Below, piece after piece: positions 1-5,678 of a stretch of 7,832 nt of DNA. The position numbers and the translations under genes were made by a program. The stretch spans positions 1-7,832 of the forward strand of contig QNYL01000310.1 in NCBI GenBank assembly GCA_003973375.1, in the 5' to 3' direction. The DNA is from Flavobacteriia bacterium. GTDB lineage: Bacteria; Bacteroidota; Bacteroidia; Flavobacteriales; Flavobacteriaceae. Below the pieces are notes generated by a model. It saw nothing but the letters and a program-made list of their open reading frames with translations, had not been told where the DNA came from and searched no databases. Positions within the stretch are counted from its first letter, which is position 1, and every line of letters begins with the position of its first letter.

Positions 1-80
1 TGTTGCTACGCACCATTATATACATAAACACACCTTTTTATATATCAGATTCTCCGGATAAGCTTAGCTTTTAAAGGTTT

Positions 81-566
81 TTACTTTTTTAAATTTTTAG
101 CAGCTTTAAGTACTTTTACTTTTAAGCCTTCTTTAAAAAGTTCTATTTTTCGCTGTACTTCTTTATTTGAAGCTCCAATAATCTGCGCGGCAAGAATACC
201 TGCATTTTTTGCGCCATCTAATGCAACGGTAGCTACGGGAACTCCTCCGGGCATTTGAAGAATGGAAAGAACCGAGTCCCAGCCATCGATAGAATTTCTT
301 GATTTTACCGGTACCCCGATCACAGGCAGCGGACTCATAGAGGCAACCATTCCGGGTAAATGCGCCGCACCTCCGGCTCCTGCAATAATGACCGAAATAC
401 CTCTTTTATGAGCATTTTTGGCATAATCAAAAAGTTTGTCGGGGGTGCGATGTGCCGATACAATATCTACCTCGGTTTCAATATCAAATTCGTTTAAAAC
501 TTCAATGGCTTCTTTCATAATGGGCAGATCAGAGTCGCTCCCCATAATAATTCCAACTTTGCTCAT
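81..566 (-). CDS. purE: N5-carboxyaminoimidazole ribonucleotide mutase (PurE, class I)
   Basis: This is a cytoplasmic enzyme of de novo purine synthesis. Class I PurE moves the carboxyl group of N5-CAIR (made by PurK) to C4 of the imidazole to give CAIR. The 161-residue product has the usual bacterial length and is complete. It shows the nucleotide/phosphate-binding GSDSD at residues 9-13, the SAHRTP loop at 37-42 with the family's catalytic histidine (His39 here), the glycine-rich AGAGGAAHLPG stretch at about 62-72, and MPGGVPVATV at 105-114. The start is ATG and the stop TAA. The C-terminal tail (about residue 135 on) is lysine-rich. The gene is divergent from the GH3 gene across 82 bp. Its partner purK is not in the window and would have to lie elsewhere or off the left edge. 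The family call is very secure; the class I assignment is inferred from length and motifs. Confidence 0.97.
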   Translation of the reverse strand: MSKVGIIMGSDSDLPIMKEAIEVLNEFDIETEVDIVSAHRTPDKLFDYAKNAHKRGISVIIAGAGGAAHLPGMVASMSPLPVIGVPVKSRNSIDGWDSVLSILQMPGGVPVATVALDGAKNAGILAAQIIGASNKEVQRKIELFKEGLKVKVLKAAKNLKK

Positions 567-648
567 AACTTTAAATATAAATTTTGATTAGATAAAAATT
601 ATTGTAAATTTAAACGATAAAGATAATACAAATACCAATTAAACGCTT
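567..648. other. AT-rich divergent intergenic region between purE and the GH3 gene
   Basis: This 82-bp spacer separates two divergent start codons, so it should carry promoters for both directions. It is strongly A/T-rich. On the plus strand, TAAATTTTG at 578-586 resembles the Bacteroidota -7 element (TAnnTTTG) with one extra base. A TTTG lies at 558-561, but only 16 bases away, which is shorter than the usual spacing. I see no convincing -7 element toward purE and no Shine-Dalgarno site before either start. Promoter function here is inferred from gene orientation only. Confidence 0.4.
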
Positions 649-2157
649 ATGCCGATTCCATTATTTAACACGGTAGTTTCGTGGATGCTAAAAAAAAGAA
701 AGTATCAGATTGATATGTTTATTGAAAATCCTGTAGAGGTACAAAATGAGGTTTTGTACGGTTTACTCAATGTGGCCAGATATACCGAAATAGGGAAAAA
801 GTATAAATTCCGGTCAATTACAGATTATGATTCTTTTAGCAAAAATGTTCCGATAAGAAAGTATGAGAGTATTGAGCCTATGATAGAAAGAGCTCGTAGA
901 GGGGAAGAAAACATTTTCTGGCCCACTAAAATTCAATGGTTTGCAAAATCAAGCGGGACTACCAATTCCAAGAGTAAGTTTATTCCTGTAAGTGATGAAG
1001 CCTTGGAAGACTGCCATATGAAGGGGGGTAAAGATATGCTTTGTTTGTATATCAATAACAATGAGGATACCGAGATGTTTAAGGGAAAAGCACTGGGTCT
1101 GGGAGGAAGTCATTCGGTACACGAAGAAAGTAAAACCTATTACGGCGATCTTTCGGCCATTCTTATCGATAATATGCCTTTTTGGGCCGATCTTACTTCT
1201 GCTATGAGTCAGAAAACTGCTTTGATGAGCCAATGGGAGGCCAAGATGGATGCGATTATCAGTGAAACTCTGGATGAAAATATTACGAGCCTGGCCGGTG
1301 TACCTTCATGGATGCTCGTTTTGTTAAACAGAATTCTGGAAAAGACCGGTAAGAAAAATATTCTTGAAGTATGGCCAAACTTGGAAGTATTCTTCCACGG
1401 AGGTGTAAATTTTAATCCTTACAGAGAACAGTATAAAAAGCTGATTCCCAGTGATAAATTTAAATATTACGAAACTTATAATGCTTCTGAAGGATTTTTT
1501 GCTATCCAAGATAGAAACGATTCAAATGAACTGCTCCTGATGCTGGATTATGGTATTTTTTACGAATTTATTCCTATGGATGAGTATCAGGAGGAAGATT
1601 CAAAAGCCATTGCTTTACAGGATGTGGAACTCGATAAAAACTATGCCATTGTAATTACAACCAATTCCGGTTTGTGGCGATATCTGATTGGAGATACGGT
1701 AAAGTTTACAAGTCTGGAGCCTTTCCGGATCAAAATAACGGGGAGGACCAAGCATTTTATCAATGTTTTTGGGGAAGAACTGATTGTGGATAATGCCGAA
1801 GAAGCTTTAAAAACAGCCTGTAAAAAAACACAGAGTGAAATATTGGAATACACGGTTGCTCCTGTGTATATGCAGGGGAAAAAGAACGGGGCACATGAGT
1901 GGATCATTGAATTTAGTAAACCGCCAAAAGATCAGGAAGAATTTACAAAGATTCTCGATGATACCTTAAAGAACATCAATTCTGATTATGAGGCCAAACG
2001 CTATAATGATATGACGCTTTCCATGCCCAAAGTACACCGGGCAAGAACAGGTCTTTTTTATGACTGGCTTAAAAAGAAAAACAAGCTTGGCGGACAGCAT
2101 AAAGTACCCAGAATGAGTAACTCACGCGAGTTTCTGGAAGAATTGCTGGAGATGTGA
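649..2157 (+). CDS. GH3-superfamily acyl-adenylating enzyme (bacterial GH3 auxin-responsive promoter family homologue)
   Basis: The 502-residue protein belongs to the GH3 branch of adenylate-forming enzymes. Plant members activate a carboxylic acid with ATP and join it to an amino acid (jasmonate, auxin and benzoate conjugation). ATP-motif I is SSGTTNSKSK at 101-110, motif II is YNASE at 277-281 and motif III is YLIGD at 345-349. The conserved late motif GGQHKVPR at 481-488 matches the NQYKTPR-type segment of plant GH3 proteins. About residues 1-370 form the large N-terminal domain and 380-502 the small C-terminal lid. All ATP-binding motifs are intact, so an active adenylating enzyme is expected. 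The acyl acid and acceptor cannot be read from the sequence. No signal peptide or membrane segment is evident, so it is probably cytoplasmic. The ATG start is followed by the hydrophobic-basic N-terminus MPIPLFNTVVSWMLKKR. It is transcribed alone, away from purE. Confidence 0.9.
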   Translation: MPIPLFNTVVSWMLKKRKYQIDMFIENPVEVQNEVLYGLLNVARYTEIGKKYKFRSITDYDSFSKNVPIRKYESIEPMIERARRGEENIFWPTKIQWFAKSSGTTNSKSKFIPVSDEALEDCHMKGGKDMLCLYINNNEDTEMFKGKALGLGGSHSVHEESKTYYGDLSAILIDNMPFWADLTSAMSQKTALMSQWEAKMDAIISETLDENITSLAGVPSWMLVLLNRILEKTGKKNILEVWPNLEVFFHGGVNFNPYREQYKKLIPSDKFKYYETYNASEGFFAIQDRNDSNELLLMLDYGIFYEFIPMDEYQEEDSKAIALQDVELDKNYAIVITTNSGLWRYLIGDTVKFTSLEPFRIKITGRTKHFINVFGEELIVDNAEEALKTACKKTQSEILEYTVAPVYMQGKKNGAHEWIIEFSKPPKDQEEFTKILDDTLKNINSDYEAKRYNDMTLSMPKVHRARTGLFYDWLKKKNKLGGQHKVPRMSNSREFLEELLEM

Positions 2158-2159
2158 AA

Positions 2160-2236
2160 ATGATTTAAAATCCAAGATTTAAAGAAAAAAGAAAAAAGAA
2201 AAAAGATAAAGGTGATATTCATGATTTAAAATTCAA
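2160..2236 (+). repeat. Imperfect 16-bp direct repeat pair (ATGATTTAAAATYCAA)
   Basis: The copy at 2160-2175 and the copy at 2221-2236 differ at one base (C versus T at position 13 of the 16-mer) and start 61 bp apart. The first copy begins three bases after the GH3 stop codon. The words ATTTAAA and ATTCAA recur in degraded form up to about 2251. They belong to the same low-complexity intergenic set as the neighbouring arrays. Confidence 0.75.
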
Positions 2237-2302
2237 CATTCAAAATTTAAATTAGCTGATCTGCAATAAACCAATCTTTTAATCATTCAATCTTTAAATC
2301 TT
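2174..2302. repeat. 12-bp perfect inverted repeat spanning the convergent spacer
   Basis: AAGATTTAAAGA at 2174-2185 is the exact reverse complement of TCTTTAAATCTT at 2291-2302, with 105 bp between the arms. A second inner match, AAAAGAT (2201-2207) with ATCTTTT (2274-2280), is nested within it. RNA read in either direction could fold into a long A/U stem with an internal loop. In AT-rich DNA a 12-bp match could partly be chance, but the nesting and position between convergent genes argue for structure. Confidence 0.6.
2184..2211 (+). repeat. 7-bp tandem array, GAAAAAA x3 plus GATAAAG
   Basis: Three exact GAAAAAA units (2184-2190, 2191-2197, 2198-2204) are followed by a degraded GATAAAG unit (2205-2211). 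The array is purine-only on the plus strand apart from one T. It lies inside the left half of the inverted layout of this spacer. Confidence 0.85.
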
Positions 2303-2312
2303 TTAATTTCTC
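2273..2312 (+). repeat. 8-bp tandem array, consensus AATCTTTT (five units)
   Basis: The units in exact 8-bp register are AATCTTTT (2273), AATCATTC (2281), AATCTTTA (2289), AATCTTTT (2297) and a degraded AATTTCTC (2305). The fixed period with substitutions is the signature of an old tandem array. It forms the pyrimidine-rich right half of the spacer, opposite the purine-rich GAAAAAA array. Confidence 0.8.
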
Positions 2313-2331
2313 TGAGGAATGACTTTAAGAC

Positions 2332-2356
2332 TACATCATTAACGCATTACATCATT
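2332..2356 (+). repeat. TACATCATT direct repeat running into the polyprenyl synthase stop codon
   Basis: TACATCATT occurs at 2332-2340 and again at 2348-2356, a 16-bp period. The second copy contains the minus-strand stop codon of the polyprenyl synthase gene (TCA at 2352-2354 on the plus strand). The repeat therefore sits flush against, and slightly inside, the coding sequence. Confidence 0.65.
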
Positions 2357-3329
2357 TTTCCCTTTCTATCACATAATTCACCATAGTGATCAGAGATCTT
2401 TTATAAGGAGAATCCGGATAATCTTCAAGTATTTTTAGAGCTTTGTGCTGGTACTCTTTCATCATTTTGATGGTATATTCGATGCCTCCGTGTTGTTTTA
2501 CAAAAGCGATCACTTCCTTAACCCTTTTTTTATCCTTGTTATGATTTTTTACCGAGTTGATCAGCCATTTCCGGTCTTTTTTTGACACATGATTCAGGGT
2601 ATAGATCAGGGGCAGGGTCATTTTTTGTTCTTTGATGTCAATTCCGGTAGGTTTCCCGATCTTATCATCGGTATAATCAAACAGGTCATCTTTAATCTGG
2701 AAAGCTATTCCGATCAATTCACCAAAAATCCGCATTTTTTCAACTTCCCGGGCCTCGGAATTTACCGAGGTAGCTCCGATTGCTGTACAGGCAGCGATAA
2801 GTGTAGCTGTTTTTTTCTTGATGATATCAAAATAGACTTCTTCTGTAATATTAAGCTGGCGGGCCTTTTCTATCTGCAGAAGCTCTCCCTCACTCATTTC
2901 TCTAACGGCAACGGAAATATGTTTCAGGATATCAAAATCGTCATTATCAATTGATAAAAGCAGTCCTTTGGAAAGCAGGTAATCCCCTACCAAAACAGCG
3001 ATCTTGTTCTTCCACAGGGCATTTAGTGAAAAAAAGCCTCTGCGCCGGTTGCTGTCGTCAACCACATCATCATGAACCAGGGTTGCAGTATGGATCAGTT
3101 CAATAATGGCGGCACCACGATATGTACGTTCTTTAAAATCACCGTTGGAAACCATTTTTGCCACAAGAAAAACAAACATCGGGCGCATTTGTTTCCCTTT
3201 TCTCCTTACGATATAATGCGTGATCCTGTTTAATAAAGGAACACTGGAAACCATGGAGGCTTTAAACTTTTGTTCAAAGAATTCCATCTCATTCAGGATA
3301 GGTTCCTTTATTTGCTCTACGGTTTTCAA
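2352..3329 (-). CDS. Long-chain trans-polyprenyl diphosphate synthase (IspB/octaprenyl-type)
   Basis: This all-helical prenyltransferase adds isopentenyl units to an allylic diphosphate to build the polyprenyl tail, probably of menaquinone, from cytoplasmic precursors. Of its 325 residues, GKQMRP (45-50) binds diphosphate. The first Asp-rich motif is DDVVD (87-91), followed by Arg95-97, and the second is DDLFD (214-218). The residue five before the first motif is Ala82, a small side chain that permits long chains, as in IspB-type enzymes. Exact chain length cannot be read; flavobacteria generally make MK-6. The start is TTG (3327-3329): an in-frame TAG lies four codons upstream, so no upstream ATG is available. 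The next ATG (Met15) would remove the KTVEQIKEPI segment, which from memory is typical of this family's N-terminus. The gene is downstream of the four-helix-bundle gene on the same strand. Confidence 0.93.
   Translation of the reverse strand: MKTVEQIKEPILNEMEFFEQKFKASMVSSVPLLNRITHYIVRRKGKQMRPMFVFLVAKMVSNGDFKERTYRGAAIIELIHTATLVHDDVVDDSNRRRGFFSLNALWKNKIAVLVGDYLLSKGLLLSIDNDDFDILKHISVAVREMSEGELLQIEKARQLNITEEVYFDIIKKKTATLIAACTAIGATSVNSEAREVEKMRIFGELIGIAFQIKDDLFDYTDDKIGKPTGIDIKEQKMTLPLIYTLNHVSKKDRKWLINSVKNHNKDKKRVKEVIAFVKQHGGIEYTIKMMKEYQHKALKILEDYPDSPYKRSLITMVNYVIEREK
3327..3329 (-). promoter_or_regulatory. TTG start codon of the polyprenyl synthase gene
   Basis: The plus strand reads CAA at 3327-3329, giving TTG on the coding strand. 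The coding strand upstream reads TAG AAA TAC CCT TTG in frame, so translation cannot start further out. All six other CDS in the window start with ATG. A rare start may hold down translation, but that is inference. Confidence 0.75.
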
Positions 3330-3384
3330 AGGGTATTTCTAATTTGTTGCTAATGTAATAAAATAGGTGGAATTTTCAGGTAAT

Positions 3385-3426
3385 AAGTCGGAAGTCCGGA
3401 GACGGAAGTCAGAAGTATGAGGTCGG
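3385..3426 (+). repeat. Left heptamer array (AAGTCGG family) beside the four-helix-bundle gene
   Basis: Six units of a roughly 7-bp word read AAGTCGG (3385), AAGTCCGG (3392), AGACGG (3400), AAGTCAG (3406), AAGTATG (3413) and AGGTCGG (3420). Rotated, the consensus is GTCGGAA on the plus strand. The array is purine-rich and more GC-rich than its surroundings. It lies 23 bp beyond the stop codon of the four-helix-bundle gene, between that gene and the polyprenyl synthase gene. Confidence 0.85.
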
Positions 3427-3449
3427 GATTGGAGAATTTCGATTTCCAT

Positions 3450-3803
3450 TTAATTAATTCTGTTTTTAAAAGCAATCATCATATTCATAAGATTATAAGA
3501 TTCTTCATATAATTTATTAAAATCATTCTCAGAAATATAATCTCTTCTGCGGGCTTTATGAAGGTAGGTAATAGTCTCAGCCAATGATCTGATTGAATAT
3601 CCCATAAATCTTTTAAATTCAGGATTAGTTTGACCAATTGATCCTTCAGAAATATTTAAAGCTATAGAATCAGAAGCTCTTCTAATTTGAGAAGTCAGAT
3701 TATTTCGCTCATCTTCGGGAAATTTTTTAGTTAATAAAAATACTTCTTCAGCAAAATCCATAGCATTGTTCCAAATTATTAGATCTTCAAATTTAAACTT
3801 CAT
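3450..3803 (-). CDS. Four-helix-bundle protein, 23S rRNA intervening-sequence protein (IVP) family
   Basis: The 117-residue product is predicted to be all helical and matches the small four-helix-bundle family first met as ORFs in 23S rRNA intervening sequences; related proteins (Avd) accompany diversity-generating retroelements. Family marks are FEDLIIWNNAMDFAEEV (5-21), FPEDE (28-32), the strongly conserved QIRRASDSIALNISEG (39-54), FKRFMGYSIRSLAET (63-77) and the C-terminal helix of about 95-115. Basic residues (RR at 41-42, KARRR at 83-87) suit nucleic-acid binding. Length is normal and the frame intact. The family has no settled function outside retroelements. The gene is very AT-rich (about 28% GC over 3481-3780) against neighbours near 43%, and both sides carry inverted heptamer arrays, suggesting horizontal acquisition. 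No reverse transcriptase or variable repeat is nearby, so it is not part of a retroelement here. Confidence 0.9.
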   Translation of the reverse strand: MKFKFEDLIIWNNAMDFAEEVFLLTKKFPEDERNNLTSQIRRASDSIALNISEGSIGQTNPEFKRFMGYSIRSLAETITYLHKARRRDYISENDFNKLYEESYNLMNMMIAFKNRIN

Positions 3804-3843
3804 TATACTAATTTGTAGTTTATTATATCAAAACGTACAATGA

Positions 3844-3895
3844 TTGACTTTCGACATTCGACATTCGACTTTTGACTCAAATTCCGCCTTCCGAC
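3844..3895 (+). repeat. Right heptamer array (TCGACTT/TTCCGAC family) between glnS and the four-helix-bundle gene
   Basis: Five exact 7-bp steps read TTGACTT (3844), TCGACAT (3851), TCGACAT (3858), TCGACTT (3865) and TTGACTC (3872). A three-base AAA break follows, then TTCCGCC (3882) and TTCCGAC (3889). The array is in opposite orientation to the left array. It ends five bases before the glnS stop codon (minus strand, 3901-3903) and begins 40 bp upstream of the four-helix-bundle ATG. Confidence 0.87.
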
Positions 3896-3900
3896 CTTTT

Positions 3901-5589
3901 TCACCCCTTCTTCTGCATCTTAGCCCAGGAATCTCTTAAAGGAACAGTTCGGTTAAACACCAGGTTTTCTGCAGTGGAGTCATCATCAATATTGAAATAA
4001 CCCAGACGCTGGAACTGGAAACGATCACCGGTTTTTGCTGTTTTTAAACTTGGTTCCACAAAGGCATTTTTGTTGATCTTTAGCGAATCCGGATTGATAA
4101 AATCTTTAAAATCTACATCCTTATGGCTGTCCGGAGCCTCATCGGTAAACAATCTGTCGTAAAGTCTTACCTCAGCTTTTACCGCATGTTTGATCGATAC
4201 CCAATGGATGGTCCCTTTTACTTTTCGCATACTAGCCTCGGTACCACTACCGCTCTTTGAATCTTCATCATAGGTGCAGTGGATCTCGAGGATCTTACCA
4301 TTCTCATCTTTTACAACTGAATTGGCCTTGATGATGTAGGCATTTTTTAAACGCACTTCCTTATCGAGTTTCAGGCGAAAGAATTTTTTGTTGGCCTGCT
4401 CTCTGAAATCTTCTCTTTCGATATAAATTTCTCTTGAAAAAGGAACTTCACGGCTTCCGGCATTTTCGTCTTCGGGATTGTTCTCTGCAATCAGGATCTC
4501 TTCCTGATTTTCAGGATAATTGGTAATGATCACTTTTACAGGATTGAGAACAGCCATCACTCTCGGTGCGATCTTATTAAGTTCCTGGCGTACATGGAAT
4601 TCGAGTAAAGCGATGTCAGTAACATTATCTCTTTTGGCAATTCCGGCAGTTTCACTAAAACCAATTATCGAACCGGGAGTATATCCTCTTCTTCTGAGTC
4701 CGGAAATGGTGGGCATTCGCGGATCGTCCCATCCGTTAACATAACCTTCTTCTACCAGTTGCAATAATTTACGTTTGCTCATTACCGTATAACTGATATT
4801 TCTTCGGGAAAATTCCCTTTGTTTCGGTCGTAATTTCTCCGGATCGTAAACTTGATCTAAAAACCAGTCGTAAAGTTCACGGTGGTGTTTGAACTCCAGA
4901 GTACAAAGTGAATGAGAGATCTGCTCTATATAGTCAGATTCTCCATGGGTCCAGTCGTACATCGGGTAAATATTCCATTCACTTCCGGTACGATGGTGTG
5001 ATTTCTTTAAAATACGGTACATAATCGGATCACGCATCAGCATATTGGTATGCGCCATATCTATTTTTGCTCTGAGTACGTGTTCTCCTTCTTCAAACTC
5101 ACCGTTCTTCATCTTAGTAAAAAGATTGAGGTTCTCTTCAACAGAACGCTGGCGGTAAGGACTGTCGGTACCGGGTTGGGTAGGCGTACCTTTTTGTTGG
5201 GCTATTTCTTCAGAGGTTTGTGAATCAACATAGGCTTTTCCCTCTTTGATCATTTTGATGGCCCAGTTGTACAGCTGTGTAAAATAATCAGAGGAATACA
5301 ACTCTTTATCCCATTTAAAACCAAGCCACTGGATGTCTTTTTTAATGGCATCTACATATTCCTGTTCTTCCTTGGTCGGATTGGTATCGTCAAAGCGGAG
5401 ATTTACCGGGGCATTGTATTTTAAACCGAGTCCGAAATTCAAACATATGGAAGCTGCATGCCCGATATGCAAATATCCGTTGGGTTCGGGTGGAAACCTG
5501 AACCGCAGTTTTGAAGTTTCGAGTCCGTTGGCCAGATCTTCTTCAATGATCTGTTCTATAAAATTCAGTGATCTTTTTTCTTTTGTCAT
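3901..5589 (-). CDS. glnS: Glutaminyl-tRNA synthetase (GlnRS)
   Basis: This cytoplasmic class I aminoacyl-tRNA synthetase charges tRNA-Gln with glutamine. The 562-residue length is close to E. coli GlnRS (about 554). The class I signature is PPEPNGYLHIGHA (33-45) with HIGH at 41-44, followed by RFDDTNP (65-71). The KMSKS-type loop is VMSKRK (269-274). The region around 285-345 (GWDDPRMPTISGLRRRGYTP onward) is the family's conserved connective segment. The C-terminal beta-barrel anticodon-binding region follows from about 345, ending in the typical FNRTVPLRDSW (545-555). Direct glutaminylation implies that this organism need not rely on the amidotransferase route for Gln-tRNA. Some bacterial GlnRS proteins carry an extra C-terminal YqeY-like domain; this one is too short to have it. 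The start is ATG; the stop TGA abuts the right heptamer array. Confidence 0.98.
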   Translation of the reverse strand: MTKEKRSLNFIEQIIEEDLANGLETSKLRFRFPPEPNGYLHIGHAASICLNFGLGLKYNAPVNLRFDDTNPTKEEQEYVDAIKKDIQWLGFKWDKELYSSDYFTQLYNWAIKMIKEGKAYVDSQTSEEIAQQKGTPTQPGTDSPYRQRSVEENLNLFTKMKNGEFEEGEHVLRAKIDMAHTNMLMRDPIMYRILKKSHHRTGSEWNIYPMYDWTHGESDYIEQISHSLCTLEFKHHRELYDWFLDQVYDPEKLRPKQREFSRRNISYTVMSKRKLLQLVEEGYVNGWDDPRMPTISGLRRRGYTPGSIIGFSETAGIAKRDNVTDIALLEFHVRQELNKIAPRVMAVLNPVKVIITNYPENQEEILIAENNPEDENAGSREVPFSREIYIEREDFREQANKKFFRLKLDKEVRLKNAYIIKANSVVKDENGKILEIHCTYDEDSKSGSGTEASMRKVKGTIHWVSIKHAVKAEVRLYDRLFTDEAPDSHKDVDFKDFINPDSLKINKNAFVEPSLKTAKTGDRFQFQRLGYFNIDDDSTAENLVFNRTVPLRDSWAKMQKKG

Positions 5590-5678
5590 CTTTGTAAAAA
5601 TAAAGCGGTAAAATTAAGGAAAAAATGACGGATTGAAATATAAATAAAAATATTGTTGTGTGTTGATCGCCGGAGCCT
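5590..5678. other. Intergenic region upstream of glnS, downstream of mgtE
   Basis: This 89-bp AT-rich spacer follows the mgtE stop and precedes the glnS start on the same strand, so it should hold the glnS promoter if glnS is not read from mgtE. On the minus strand, TATATTTC about 45 bases before the ATG matches seven of eight positions of the Bacteroidota -7 pattern TAnnTTTG, but I find no good -33 element. No hairpin-plus-T-run terminator for mgtE is visible. Confidence 0.35.

Larger units (their letters stand above)
2158..2351. repeat. Repeat-filled convergent spacer between the GH3 gene and the polyprenyl synthase gene
   Basis: This 194-bp spacer between two convergent stop codons consists largely of short degenerate repeats: a near-identical 16-mer pair, a 7-bp GAAAAAA run, an 8-bp AATCTTTT run, a TACATCATT pair, and a 12-bp inverted repeat linking the two halves (each listed separately). 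The plus strand is purine-rich on the left and pyrimidine-rich on the right. No classic GC-rich hairpin with a T-run is present. Given its position, the inverted layout may serve as a weak bidirectional terminator, but this is inference. Confidence 0.7.
3385..3895. mobile_element. Candidate small cassette: four-helix-bundle gene between inverted heptamer arrays
   Basis: The block has three parts: the GTCGGAA array (3385-3426), the four-helix-bundle gene (3450-3803) and the TTCCGAC array (3844-3895). The right word is the reverse complement of the left, so the arrays act as degenerate terminal inverted repeats. Exact arm matches include GTCGGAAG (3387-3394) with CTTCCGAC (3888-3895), and AGGTCGG (3420-3426) with CCGACCT (3891-3897). 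The gene inside is about 28% GC, against about 43% in glnS. There is no transposase, no recognisable integrase and no clear target duplication, so mobility is inferred. The known parallel is the intervening sequence of some spirochete 23S rRNA genes, where a related four-helix-bundle ORF lies within a stem. Confidence 0.45.

Noticed and set aside
1..25. Possible start of another minus-strand gene downstream of purE: ATG at 23-25 (then Y-I-M-V-R-S-N) running off the left edge.
   Set aside because: Only eight codons are visible, there is no recognisable protein start and no clear ribosome-binding site, so it cannot be told from chance.
60..70. AAGCTTAGCTT inverted repeat downstream of purE as a terminator.
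   Set aside because: The arms are five bases with a single base between them, too tight to form a hairpin loop, and no T-run follows on the purE strand.
558..586. Bacteroidota-type promoter for the GH3 gene (TTTG at 558-561, TAAATTTTG at 578-586).
   Set aside because: The -7 element needs an extra base and the spacing to the -33 is about three bases short; in such AT-rich DNA this is expected by chance.
949..1233. 94-codon minus-strand open frame inside the GH3 gene.
   Set aside because: The GH3 reading frame is conserved and covers all of it, and the antisense product resembles nothing known.
3431..3447. Small hairpin with a TTCG loop (GGAGAAT/ATTTCC with a bulged G) after the four-helix-bundle stop, considered as a terminator.
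   Set aside because: The TTCG loop is on the plus strand, which has no gene here; on the transcribed strand there is no following T-run and the stem is short and A/T-rich.
3385..3895. CRISPR array or diversity-generating retroelement.
   Set aside because: The repeats are 7 bp with no unique spacers, and there is no reverse transcriptase, template repeat or variable region, although the protein family also contains retroelement accessory proteins.
3375..3905. Target-site duplication flanking the four-helix-bundle cassette.
   Set aside because: Comparing the bases outside each array showed no convincing short direct repeat, so insertion by a classic transposase is not supported.
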